Below, piece by piece: positions 43,292 to 55,800 of a stretch of DNA of 63,606 nucleotides. The translations under genes were made by a program, and so were the position numbers. The notes below the pieces were generated by a model, which saw nothing but the letters and a program-made list of their open reading frames with translations, ran no database searches and was not told the DNA's origin. The stretch comes from RGIG9041 sp045593905. GTDB lineage: Bacteria > Bacillota > Clostridia > Oscillospirales > QAKW01. The stretch's first letter is position 1, and each line of letters starts with the position of its first letter. The stretch lies in NCBI GenBank assembly GCA_045593905.1, contig JAZNXL010000072.1:1-63606 (forward strand). The letters run 5' to 3'.

Positions 43292-43333
43292 ATCTCCATC
43301 CGCACTCCTTGCATGTGCGTTTGGTGAGGAGAT
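43292..43333. repeat. two-level hairpin upstream of the small secreted-protein gene
   Basis: ATCTCC (43292-43297) with GGAGAT (43328-43333), and inner CGCAC (43301-43305) with GTGCG (43315-43319). It lies between the 172-residue protein gene and the small secreted-protein gene, in their shared intergenic space. Confidence 0.55.
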
Positions 43334-43353
43334 ACCTAAAAAATTAGTGTTAC

Positions 43354-43872
43354 CTACTGTACCGTTACTTGAAGCGGTATTTCGGTATTTACAACTGCTT
43401 TTTCGCCTGTGTCCTCATGGTAATAGTAAAGTACATATTTACCATTATAAACACCGGGAGAAAGCACAGCGTTGTCAAACAAATCAAGTCTTCTAATACC
43501 GCGTCCCGGTCTTATAAGTCCTGTTTGCGCAACAACCACGCCTTTTATTTCAAGTTGTATAAGCATATTCTGATTTGACTTTGCGGGGTTGTCAAAACTC
43601 ATTGCTGCAGTTTTGGTTGCAAGGTCAACCACAATTTCTTTTCTATATCTTAATGACATTGCACCGCCACCCTCTTGCTGTTCAAGCTTTTCGGTGTCCT
43701 TATCGTTAAGGTCAATTGCGTTTTTATCGTCTTCTTGCGGTGCGTAGTCAGGTGCGAGTACGGGGGTGGTGTCCCTGAAGAACACCGCCCATACCGTCAC
43801 TGATATTGTTGCTAAAAGCAACAGTAATAAAATTATTATGATTATTAAAGAGCTTCTATTTTTCTTTTCCAT
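43354..43872 (-). CDS. membrane-anchored beta-sandwich protein of the surface cluster (first copy)
   Basis: The 172-residue protein begins with a short basic tail and a strongly hydrophobic helix (IIIIILLLLLLATISVTVWAV), then an acidic linker (residues about 40-70), then a beta domain. TGLIRPGRGIRRLDLFDNAV followed by VYNGKYVLYYYHEDTGEKAVVNTEI matches the pattern in the 161-residue paralogue at 42127. It starts 10 bases after the giant-protein stop, so they are likely co-transcribed. Family not recognised; an assembly or docking function on the outer membrane face is inferred from context only. Confidence 0.75.
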   Translation of the reverse strand: MEKKNRSSLIIIIILLLLLLATISVTVWAVFFRDTTPVLAPDYAPQEDDKNAIDLNDKDTEKLEQQEGGGAMSLRYRKEIVVDLATKTAAMSFDNPAKSNQNMLIQLEIKGVVVAQTGLIRPGRGIRRLDLFDNAVLSPGVYNGKYVLYYYHEDTGEKAVVNTEIPLQVTVQ

Positions 43873-43882
43873 TTAAAACTCC

Positions 43883-46800
43883 TTATGCATCAATGGTCAC
43901 TGTAAGTGTACCAAGTTTTGTGCTTGTTGCCAATCTATCTTTTGCGTCAGCAACTTTTCCTGTTAGTACAAGGTAAACAGTAACCGACTCGCCTTCGCCT
44001 TCAGGTTGACCTAAAGGTTTACCGTCAACAGCGTTTACAACCGATGCAACTGGTTGTTCGTCAACAATCTTAACAATTGAACCAGCCATTTCGTCGCTTT
44101 CAAAGGCTGCATCCTTTTCAAATGTAACCTCTGCCTCAACAGGTGTAAGGTTAACATTATCAACAGTTACAAAGTTCGAATCATTTTCATCAACCTTAGT
44201 AGCTGTCCACTCCTGGCTATCATATTTACCTTCTTCAACGTTCCAGTCAGATTCACTGTACTCAAAGGTCATTGCGCCCCAGCTTACGTTAACAGTAATG
44301 TTGTCATAAGCCTTCATTGTCATTGCGTAGTCGAGGTAGTAGTCGCCACCGTTACCGTTCTTATCTTTGAGCTTAATACCCTTGATGTTTGTGTAATCGG
44401 TTGCTGCTTCATCAACTACAGGAGCAACTGCTGTTACATAGTTGTCTTCAATGATACAATCGTTTGCTTCGTGGTTTGTAAAGCCTTTTGTAAGACCAAC
44501 AATCTTGTTGTCTGTAACAGTAATTACAACGCCTGTCTTGTCAGTCAACAACGAACCCACATGGTAACTTGAATTGTTATACTGGAGAAGTGCATTTGCA
44601 TCGTTAGCCTTGTTAATATAGTTGTTAGTGATTGTAAGAGTTTTTGTTGTAAGCGGTTCAAGGAACATTACACCATCATTAGCCATATAATTAAACACGT
44701 TATTGTTTAATGTAATAGGTCTTGTTGCATCCGCTATAGTCGAACCATTGTTAGCAATGCTGACACGGAAGTTCGCGGTTGTTGTGCCTTGGAAGTTACA
44801 GTTCTGATATGTGTATGAAGAAACTTTTGCAGATGTCTTAATGTAAGAGTTTTCGGATGTTCCGGTAAGGTTGTAATATAAACCGTCAAAGTTTATGTTA
44901 GCAAATACCTTTTCGTCCTGGAACAGTCTCTTAACTGCGCCTACAATCTGGAAGTGTTCAACGTTAAGAGTGTTTGCGTTGTCATAGTTAGATGCAACAG
45001 CATCAAATACTCTAACGTTTGCTTCAAATCTATTGTTTACAAGGTTAACTGTAAGCGTACCGCTTTGTGCGTTACGAGCAGAACCGTTAAGGTCGAGCTG
45101 AGCAGTAAACTTAAAGCCTCTTACTGTAACTGTACCCGTTACGGTATCAGCTATTGTGAGTCCGTTTGCAACAAAGCTATCATCGAAATCTTCGTTTGCA
45201 GTCCAATCAGCGCCGTTTGATGCGGTAGCTGACCAGTTTGCATCGCCCATCTCATTCATAGGAACAGTATCCCAGTTGGGTGTATAGATTTCAACAGCTC
45301 TATCAATTGTAACTATGCTGCCGTCCCACTTGGTAATAATTACCTGAGTTGCTTCAGTATCGAGTGCATCTTCAAGATTATTAAACAAGTTTGTACCGTA
45401 TGTGAACGAGTAGGTTGTGCCTTCCCATTCTCTGTTGATAATGTCGCCATTGTCAGCATTTACTATGCTTGTATCAATAAGAACTGCATCGTTTTTAATA
45501 ACCTTATCTGTGTCATCATAACTACTGAACTCATCGTAGCTTGTAACGTAAATGTTTTCGGTAAGGTCGTCATCAAGTGATTTAACCTTAACCATGTCTT
45601 CGCCACAAGTAATTACAAGACCGGTTGAGTTACCTACTGATGCATTTGATACACCCTGACCAGCTACAACTTCTTCGAAATCAGGTGCGCTTGCGCTATC
45701 GCCTGCTGTTACAACAAGGTTAGCACCATACGCACCAAGACTGCTCGGTGTTGCGTTAGCAAACGCAAGGCTATACTTGGTATCAATAGAACCAAGGTTG
45801 CCAAGCCATGTTGTTTGTCTGGTTGTTTGGTCTTTTGTATCAACAGCAACGAACGAGTATTTATCGCCGTATTGCTCGTTGGTATCAAAGCCGCCTATAG
45901 CGCCTTCGGTTGTAAAGTTGCGAATAAATCTTGAAACCTCAGCACCAAAGCCTTCGGCCATTTCGTTTGTGCCACGGTTGAATACTACAGGGTATGTACC
46001 ACCTGTAACTTTAGCCGCATAGCCGAGTATGTCTGTACCAAATCTTTCCTCACTGGTAAGACCGCTTGTCATGTTACCAAGCATTACAAGTAAGTCGGGA
46101 TTTGTACTGTACTTAGCATTGTATTTTGTTAAAACTGTCTCAGCATCAGCCGCGCCGCCTGTTTTGTTAGCAACTGCGAGTGCTCTGAAGTTAGGTGATG
46201 AGCTATCTTTAAGCGGAGCCATTGTTATAGGCTCGCCTATAACCCACGCGCCGTAGTCAAGGCCTTTTATGTCGCCGCTTGCGTTGTAATAACCATAAGA
46301 GTTATAGTTACCAACTACACGGTTCATAACTGTGTAGGTTTTGCCTGCAAGCTCAGCTTTAGGAATTCTTACAGAGTGGGTTGTTTCGGTACGAAGCTTA
46401 CCACTGTGTGCAGCAAGCCAGAGCTTGTTGTCTACCTCAATATAACCTGCAACCTTAGTGCCTGCAGTTGTTTGCCATACTACCGAGTAGTACTCGCCAC
46501 TGTCAAATACAACAGGGTCGGTGATAATAGCAGTATCTGCAACATCAGACTTAATTTCGGCTGTTGAAATACCAGCTGCAGTATTAATGCTGGCAGCGTT
46601 CACAGCTGCGGCTGCTTGTTGTTCTTGTTCTTCCGGTGCTACAGGTTCTATTGTACCGGTTGTACCGGTTATTTTGGTACCTGTAAAAGTATTATACATA
46701 ATGGAATTAGGTGAATAGTTACCAGTATAGTACCATGTAACATCGTATTCGCCGCCTGAGCAGGTAACAATCGAAGACGAGAAGTTAGTATTTCCATCGC

Positions 46801-49800
46801 CATGAGAACCGGCAATTGCAACGGGATATTTAATTGAACCGTAGTTTTCATTCAAACCGTAGCTTGTATGAATATGACCGCCAAGAGCAAGGTCAGTACC
46901 AAAGTTATACAAGGTATCACAATAGGTTGCCTGTAACTCATTGCCAGTGCAAACGGCAGCAGGTCCGTGGTTTATTACAAAGGTGTATTGCTTTTGTTCG
47001 TTATAACCGCCTATTGACTGTAGCCAGTTATACTGTTCGGTGAAGTACTGCGCAAAATTATTAACACCACCGTAGTTTACAGCACTGTCTCCCTTATCCT
47101 CACCGCTATCGAGCAAGATAATTGAGGTAGGACCGTAGTCAATGTGTGCATACATTTCGCCTGTGCTATGAGTGAGATATTTTTCAATCTCTTTTGCATA
47201 GAAGCCGCGTTTTTCGTGGTTACCTACAGTGTAGATAATCGGTTTTGTACCGCCGCTGCTTGCAGCGTACATAAACTCAAACAGTCCGTAGTACTCTGCT
47301 TTATTCGCTAACTGGTCGGTAATATCACCGTTCAGAACAATAACGTCAGCATTTGCGTGTAGTGTGCTCATACGCTCTTCAACAAAATCGAGCATAGCCG
47401 ACTTTTTGCTTGCGTCATCAGGCTTAAAGTGAGTATCCGAGAACGTAGCAAACTCAATATTATCTGTGCTGTTTGAAGCACCGTTAAAGTTGAACTCGCC
47501 ATCAATACCTGATACACTGTATGTTTTACCATCAAGTTCTGAATACGGAACGCGTACTGTATGGATGTAGTCAGCTGCGCGTACTACACCGTTTTTCTCG
47601 TCTTTGTATGGCTCAGAAACACCGCTAATTGTTACGGTGCCTTGGCTTGCTTCCTTAGTACGCCAAACGATGTTGTACTCGTTATTGTCGCTTATAAGAA
47701 CAACAGGTCCAAGTTCCTTTTCGTCTTTTGCAGGGTCTGTTTCGGTGTAGTCACCAACAAACAATTTATATTCGTTAGAAACTTCAGTCTCAACAGCTTC
47801 GCCATTAGCATCGTAATAATAGAAGCTTTCATTAGCAAACGAAAGTTTAACTGTGTAGTATGTATCCGAAGATGTATCAAGAGTAACAACCTCTTGACCA
47901 CTGCTATCTGTCACTGTAACATTCGGTCTTACGCTTCCCGCAGGTGCGTCTGCATAAGCGTGTTCTAAAATGATACCCGTTGTAACCGTTGCATCTTTAG
48001 CAACCCTTACAACGTCGTCAACTTCGGTACTGTCAATGGTAAATAAATCGTCATTTTCAAGTCTTAGCGCAGTGCTCGACATTGTCATATCGTAGTCAAC
48101 CCAGTATCTACCTGCGTTACCGTTTCTATCGTTCAACGGTTGACCTATTGATTGAGTTACATACTGGTCATTTGCATCCATCAAGGTTATAAAGTTATCT
48201 TTAGGTGTAAACTGTGTTGTAAGAGCTGTACTAATGCCTGTATTAACACTATAGCTAATAACCTTGTTGCCCTCAAATGTAAGTGTACCGCCGCCGATAT
48301 CGTGACCAATCGGCACATTCGAGGCTATAAGTTTCGAGGTGCTTGGGTTTGCCGATTTATCCATATAGTTGTTTGTTACAATAAACTCGCTTGTGTGGTT
48401 AGGCTCTATTGCAAGTTGGTTGCTGGCAATAGAACACAATAATACGTTGTTATCGTATGTAACGGTTCTTGTAATATTGCTATAGTCTACGCCGCCCTTT
48501 GCAGACTTACTGTTAATACTGGGTTTTAATGTTACACTTGATGTTTCACCAAATATGTATGAGTTTTTAATAGTAACTGATGAATCAACACACGATGTTT
48601 TTAACCACTCGTTAGTTGTAACATTAGTAACATTATAGTATAAACCGTCGAAGGTTACATTAGCAGGGGCGTACCAGTCTGCATATTTGTGCATTCTGTT
48701 GGTTAAACCTCTGATTAAGAAGTTGGTAACATTGAGTGTGTCTGTGTTATTTACGCTGCCGTAATCAAAGTTGAATACAAATTCTTCGCCAGACTCAAAC
48801 TTACAGTTTTTAAATGTGTAGGTAGAAGCCGCAGCGTTGTTTGCGCGTTTTGCCGAAAGACCTACCATCTTTGTAAATTCAAAGCCGTAAAGTGCAACTT
48901 CGCCTATTATAGCGTTGCTGATTGTAACACCGGGCACCTCAAGGCCTTCGTACCAGCCGCCTGCGGTATCTCTTTCAACCCACTCAGCGCCGTTAGCTTT
49001 TGCAGCTGACCATGTGCCGTTATCAAATGCGGCATCTGAATCAGCATTGTTATCAACAATAAACGGTTTTGTATTCCAGTTGGGTGAGTAGATACTTACA
49101 GCTTTTGTAATGTTAAACGCTGTACCGTCCACCCACTCGGTAACAATAATTTGCGGGTTTTCAGCGTTTTTGGCAACCGCAGCAGCTTCGGCTTCGGCAT
49201 AATTGTCAAACGCATTATCGCCTTTTGTAAACGAATATAGCTCGCCGTTCCACTCTGCAGAACACTCACCTTCAGATGCCACATTAGCAATTTCGTCATT
49301 GTTGCTCAAGAGAACAGCTGTATTTTTAATATCTCCACCAAGGTCGTTAGTTGTAGTAACAAACGGTTCGCCTTCGCCCGAGTAATATTTAACTGTGTAA
49401 CTTCTGCTTACTGTGGGAGAGTAATCGCTTGTTACGGTGTATAACGTATAGTCGTTATTAAATGTGCCCGTTGCCTTGCCGGGTGTTTTGTATGTGGCAA
49501 CAAATGCATTTGCAGGGTCAGCGCCCTCTGCAAGCTTAAACGAAATTATACCGCCTACAAACTTAACTCTATCAACAATTGCTGCATTGCTTGTTGAAAC
49601 AGAAGCAATTGTAAGCTCGCTGTTTTTAACCTGAGCTACTGTATCAGAACCAAAGTTTACATAGTAATCGGTGCCTGCACTTACCTCGTAACCAATATCG
49701 TCACTCGGTCTTGTGTGAGCATCGGTTTCAGTTGTTGCAAATGTATCAGCATAAACGTTTGATGTCGTAGCTGCTAAAACGCTGTCGTTGAGTTTTGATT

Positions 49801-52800
49801 TTGCAAAACCAACAAACTTGTTGCCGTTAATCTCAAGATTCTCAACAACCGGACTGTCACCTGTGGGAGCAGTAAATAAGTTGTTTGCTTTTGCGCTATT
49901 TGTTTCAATTACAACGTTATTGTTAAATGCAAAGTTAGTAGCGTGTCTGCCTTCCAAACCGTTAAATGCAACAATCTGGGAACCATCCGCAGCAACGTCA
50001 TACATAATATTGTTGCTGATGTTTACGGTATATTCGTTTTGTGCAATAACCTTGTCATTTGAGTGAATACCCGAAATGAAAATAAACGGACGAGGAGTTT
50101 TACCGTCATATAACTTATTTCCTCTAAAGTTAGAGTTAATAATGTTAAGCACGGTTTCGCCAACGTAAGGACCGTTCTTAATAACGCCAATGTCGGTGTA
50201 TATGTTAGCATCGATATCATCAGCATCAAAGTATAAGCCGTCAAATGTTGTATACGGTAAGATTGTTTCGTTAACAACGTGGAATTTAGCTCCAACATTT
50301 ACAATACGTACATCCTTAAATTCAACGCTGTCCTTGTAATCGGTTGCCCATGTTTCAGTGGGCGGTGCGGTTATTTCAGGACTGGTTGAGTTAAGGTTCC
50401 AACCGTACATAGCACGACCTGCTCTGCCTGAATTTGCATTAAACAAGAGTGTAGTTGTGCTATCAACAACAATGTTTTCAAAGGTTGCATCAAGCTGTGC
50501 CGCTGCAGTTGTACGTACTGTATCCTGATATGTACCCTGCATTGTAATACCGTTAAACTTAAGTTCTTGTTCAACATTATTGTTTTCATTAAATGCTATC
50601 ACATTAACTTTTGTGCTGTTAACCTGGTCCCAAGCTTCATTAAACTCCCAATCAAAGTTGTTAGCAGCGCTTGCTGTTGACTTATCGTTGGGGTTAACGC
50701 CGTAGTTAGAACCGTAGAAGTTAGCACCGTAAGCAACGTTGATGTTACCAAACTCACCTGCGGGAAGAATTACGTTCTTGCCTGCAAAGTCAGCGCTGGG
50801 TGCAGTTGTATTATTTGTATAAACGGTTGAGCCGTTAATTGTAAATTTGTAAACAGTGCCTTTAAATGTTGAGTAATATGTGTTATCAGGTAAAATTGTT
50901 ACACCCTTCCAAGGTGTGTAAACAACAGTGTCGCCTGTAATACCATCAATTATACCTGCATAGTCTACGGGCTGTTCTAATACAACAACTACTGTATAAA
51001 CACGTGTGTAGCCTTCTTTTGTTACCTTATAGTATACAGTCGGAGTGTTGCCAAGCTTTTTAAGTTCAGCTTTTGTACGGTTTTCAACCGCAATTTCCTC
51101 GGCACAAGCCTCGTCATAGAAATATCTGCCTTCCGCTCCGTTTGCAAGAGCAACTGTAACATTGTTAAGTGCATCGTCGCCTGCGCGGTATGCTTCAATA
51201 ACAGCAAAATCGCTTGCAAATACGTCGCCTGCATCCTGTTCATTAACTGTAAAGCCTTTAACAGCAATGTCAGAATACTTAATTGTCATATCGTAGTCGA
51301 GGTAGTAATCGCCTATCTTGCCGGTAGGACCTGCAAGAGCATAACCTGTTTTACCTTCGTATGAATCTTCGCCATCACCAAGTGTTCCGTAAACATAGTT
51401 GTTTGCAGGTGTAAAGTCGGTGGTAATAGCAGGCGAGAAACTGTTGGCAAAACCAATAATCTTGTTGTTTTCAAATGTAAGCGATGTTTCCTGACCGCCT
51501 GTAAGTCTTGAACCAATTGTAACACCTGAATAGATAAGATATTCACCGCCGTCAACGTTTTTGTCCATATAGTTGTTTGTAACAACCATACTGGTTGTGT
51601 CGTGCGACTCGGTGTAGAGCATACCATACGCCTGTTTAAATTTTAAGGTGTTGTTGTGATATGTCGCAACACGTGTACCTGACGCAAGATTTTGTTGGTT
51701 AGCGTGCGACGCAATCAATCTCCATGATTTTGCCGCATCAGCAGTACCGTAAATGTACGAATCTTTAAAGGTAATAGACGAAGCACCTGCTGCGTATGTC
51801 TGCGCGTAGTTGTTTCTATTTATTTTGGTAACATCAAAGTACAAGCCATCAAATGTTACGTGTGCAGGCATTTGATTGTATGTAAAGAGGTTTACTGCAT
51901 CTTTAACATACATATTAACAACATTTAAGGTCGCTGTATTATCTTTTGTGATATACGGAGCAATAACGTCGGCTGTTTCCGATTCAAAAATACTGTTTTT
52001 GATTGTAATAGTACCCGATGTAGACTGATGTTTGGGTAATATTACAGCGGTATACTCAAAACCGTAAACACCAACATCAATGTTTGTTACTGTTGTTTCA
52101 AAACCGTTAGCTATAAAGCCCGATTTCCACTCGCCGTTTTCGTTCCAATCAGCGCCGTTCGATGTGAGAGCGTTAAAGCCATCAGCCATTTCGAGCATAG
52201 GAACAGTATCCCAGTTGGGTGTGTAGATGCTTACCGATGTGGTAACTGAAAGCTTGCTGCCATCCCAACCGGTAACAATTACTTGCGGGTTTCCAGCATT
52301 TACGTGCTCAAGAGCAGCAGATAATGAGTTAAACGCATTTGTACCGTATTCGAACGAGTAAACTGTGTCGTCCCATTTTTTGTAAACGGTATCGCCATCT
52401 TCTGCATCTGTAAGGTCAGTATCAACGAGTACGGCTGTGTTTAAAATAGTTTCGTCGTCATTTGATTTGTTTACAAAAGCAGTTACATTATAATTATTAA
52501 CGTTAAATAAATATTCCTCTGATGCATAACCGTCAAACTCAACTGTAACGTTAAGTAACAATTTTTGTGTAAGGTCAATTTCAGTAACGTCTTCGCCTGA
52601 TATAACGTCTTTAATTGTAACTGTGTCAGCGTTAACGCTGCCTACAGGTTTATCAGCAGCTGCGTTTGCAATAATTTGCTCTTTTGTAATAGTACCACTT
52701 GTGCCTGTTACAGCTACGTTTGTGCCGTCAACAGTTACGCTTGTAGCATCACCCATAACAACACTGTCAAGTGTAAGAGCTGCGCTCGATTTTGTCATAC

Positions 52801-55800
52801 CGTAGTCAAACCAGTATGCACCTGCGTTGCCGTTGTTGTCCGAAAACTCAATACCAACTGCAGTTTTTGCTGCCTCACCTGTTGCAGTTGTCACAAAGTT
52901 GTTTGCAGGTGTAAAGGTATTTGTAATTGCAGATGCTACGCCTTTGCCTTCTGTATATCCAACAACCTTGTTGTTTTCAAAGGTAACTTCGCAACCGTTT
53001 ACTCTTGAGCCATATGCAACTTGAGAGTCTAAAACAGGATTTGTTGTATCTGCCGATTTATCAATGTAGTTACCTGTTATTGTAACAACTGTTGCATCGT
53101 ACGGCTCCATATATAAACTGCCGCGGCTTTGTTTTGATTTTAATACGTTGTTTTCGTATGCTACAACACGCGAGTTAACAGTATTAATACCATTAACGCT
53201 CGGTTGGAAATTATAGCTGGTTGTACCATATAAGTATGAATTTTTAATTGTAAATGTCGAGTCGCTTGCCGAGAATTTAAAGTTGTGACCTTTTTGAAGA
53301 TTACCAACATTAAAATAGAAGCCATCAAATGTTACGTTAGGAACAAAGTGTTCATACGGCATTATGTTCTTTGAGTTTTTAACGTATAAGTTTTTAACGT
53401 ATAACTCGTCGGAATTATTAACGCTGCCGTAATCTAAATGGAACATTGTAGCGTTTGTGCCGTTATATTTATTGTTTACAAACTTGTAGGTTGCTTTTGT
53501 AGCATTGTTTGCGCGCTTTGCATTAAGCGCAATACCATTTGTAAACTCAAAGCCGTAAAATGCAACTTCACCTGTAACAGCGTTGTTGATTGTTACTGCG
53601 CCCATTTTAACGTCAGACCAGTTTTCTGTGTTTTCTGTCCAGTCTTTACCGTCAGAGTTAACAGCTTTCCACTCGCCGTCCTGAGCGTCTCTTGTAAACG
53701 GCATTGTGTTCCAGTTGGGTGTGTAAACGCTAACGGCTTTTGTAACAGTAATTGCGCTGTTGTTCCAACCGGTAACAATAATTTGTCCGCCTGCATCTAC
53801 TACGCTTTCAGCAGCGGTGTATGTACTAAATGCATTAGAATCAACTTCAAACGAGTACCAAGTGCCGTCCCATTCTCTGTAGACGGTTTCTTCACCACCA
53901 GCAATAGTTGTATCAACAAGAACTGCTGTGTTCTTTATAACAGTGTCTTCGGTATCTTGTTTTGCACTAAACGCCGATACGGTAGATTTGAAATCGTTAA
54001 CATCAAGCATGTATTCAATGCTATCATAACCCTCAAATTCAACCTCAATATTATATAAGGTAGGAGTTTGAGTTAAAGTGATGTTGTCATCAACCGGGTT
54101 TTTGTTAATGTCAGTTATTGTTACCTTGGGCTCAGCGCTGTCATCGGGAGCATCAGTCATTGCGTTTGCAATAATTTGCTCTTTTGTAATAGTACCACTT
54201 GTGCCTGTAATAGAAATGTTTGTACCATCAACAGCTACGTCTATATCGCCAAATTTACCTGTTTCAAGTGTAAGCGATACGTTAGACTTTGTCATTGCGT
54301 AGTCGTAGTAGTATCTGTCGGGTGTGCCATCTTCAAGTGTAAGAGCAGAGTTTTTAGCTGTTGAACCGACAACTGCTTTATATGCATCGAGAGTTGTTTT
54401 GTTCGCCTTTACAATAAAGTTGTCATGTACTACGGCTGTTATTACACTTGCAGAATATGCGCCCAAGTTCGGTTCTGAATAACCAAGAAGCAGGTTGTTG
54501 GTAATTGTCATATTGACAGAAGTAAATCTTGCAACGCTGGCGGCGTTTTGGAACAAAGCAGTAAAAGCTGTTGTGTCCATAATAAAGTTGCTATCAAGCT
54601 TTACGTCGGAGTATGAGTTCATAATTAAACCAATACCGCCGTAAGCGGTACCGCGTGAGTTTAATAAGATACTGTTTTCAAATGTAAGCTTTCTTGCTAC
54701 CAGGTTCGCGCTAGGAATTACTTGATAGAACTGCCAATAATGACCTGATATAGAGCTATTTTTTCTAATGTTTGAGTTTTTAAATGTTATGCTACTGTCA
54801 AGAGCGGCAGATTTAATCTGGTCAACCGTATTACCATTACTGGTATAACTTGCATTAACAGTATCAAGATTAATCCATAAACCGTCAAATTCCATGTGTG
54901 CAGGAAGCGGTCTAGTGTCACCAAACATACGCGAGTTTGTTCCTGCAAGGCTCTTAATGTATACATTTTTAAATGTAAGTGTATCTGTGTTGTTATAAGC
55001 GGCAGTGCCAGCCTCGTTAAATAAGCCTTGAGCATTGAGGTCTTGGCTATCTACAACTGTATTTGAAATTGTAACGTTTGTTGTGTAAGTATCTGATGTT
55101 CTGGGTGATTTACCGCCTAAAAGGATATGGCTCTTTACAGTAAAGCCGTGAATGCCAACGCTTCCGTCAATATCAGCGTCTATGCAAATGTCTGCAACGT
55201 TAACAGCAGATGCCGCATATGTTTCGTTTACTGTCCAGTCGGCAGCATCTGACTTGGTTGCTTGCCATGTGCCGTTATCAAATGCAGTCTCAGCTGCATC
55301 ATCGCCAACTACGAACGGTTTTGTGTTCCAGTTGGGCGCATAAATGTCAGCAGCCACATCAATTTCAATGTTGCCACCATTTAAATCAAGAACGATAATA
55401 TCACAGCCGCTTGTAATTTTACCGGCTGTTTTTGCTGCAGCAAACGACTCAAAAGCGTTTGTACCCACAATAAATGAGTAAAGCTCGTTTTCCCAGCTTT
55501 TTATAACAACGTTGCCGCCTGCTTCGCCCGAAAGGTTTGAGTCAATAAGAATGGCGTCTTTTGTGGGGCCGTTATCGTGCTGTTCGTAGCCTTCTGTTTC
55601 GTCATCAAAAGCAGGAGCTGTTAAAGTTCCTACATTTAAAGTATATGTTTTAGAATCAATTCCTTCGTATGCAACAGTAACTTTATAATTGCCTGCTAAC
55701 TCAGTATTAATTGCGCCAGTGGTTTGGTTGGTTGCAGTATTTTCAATTGTTACTGTAGGTTTAACAAGTGTTGATTTGCGCTCACCGAGTTCGGTGTCAA

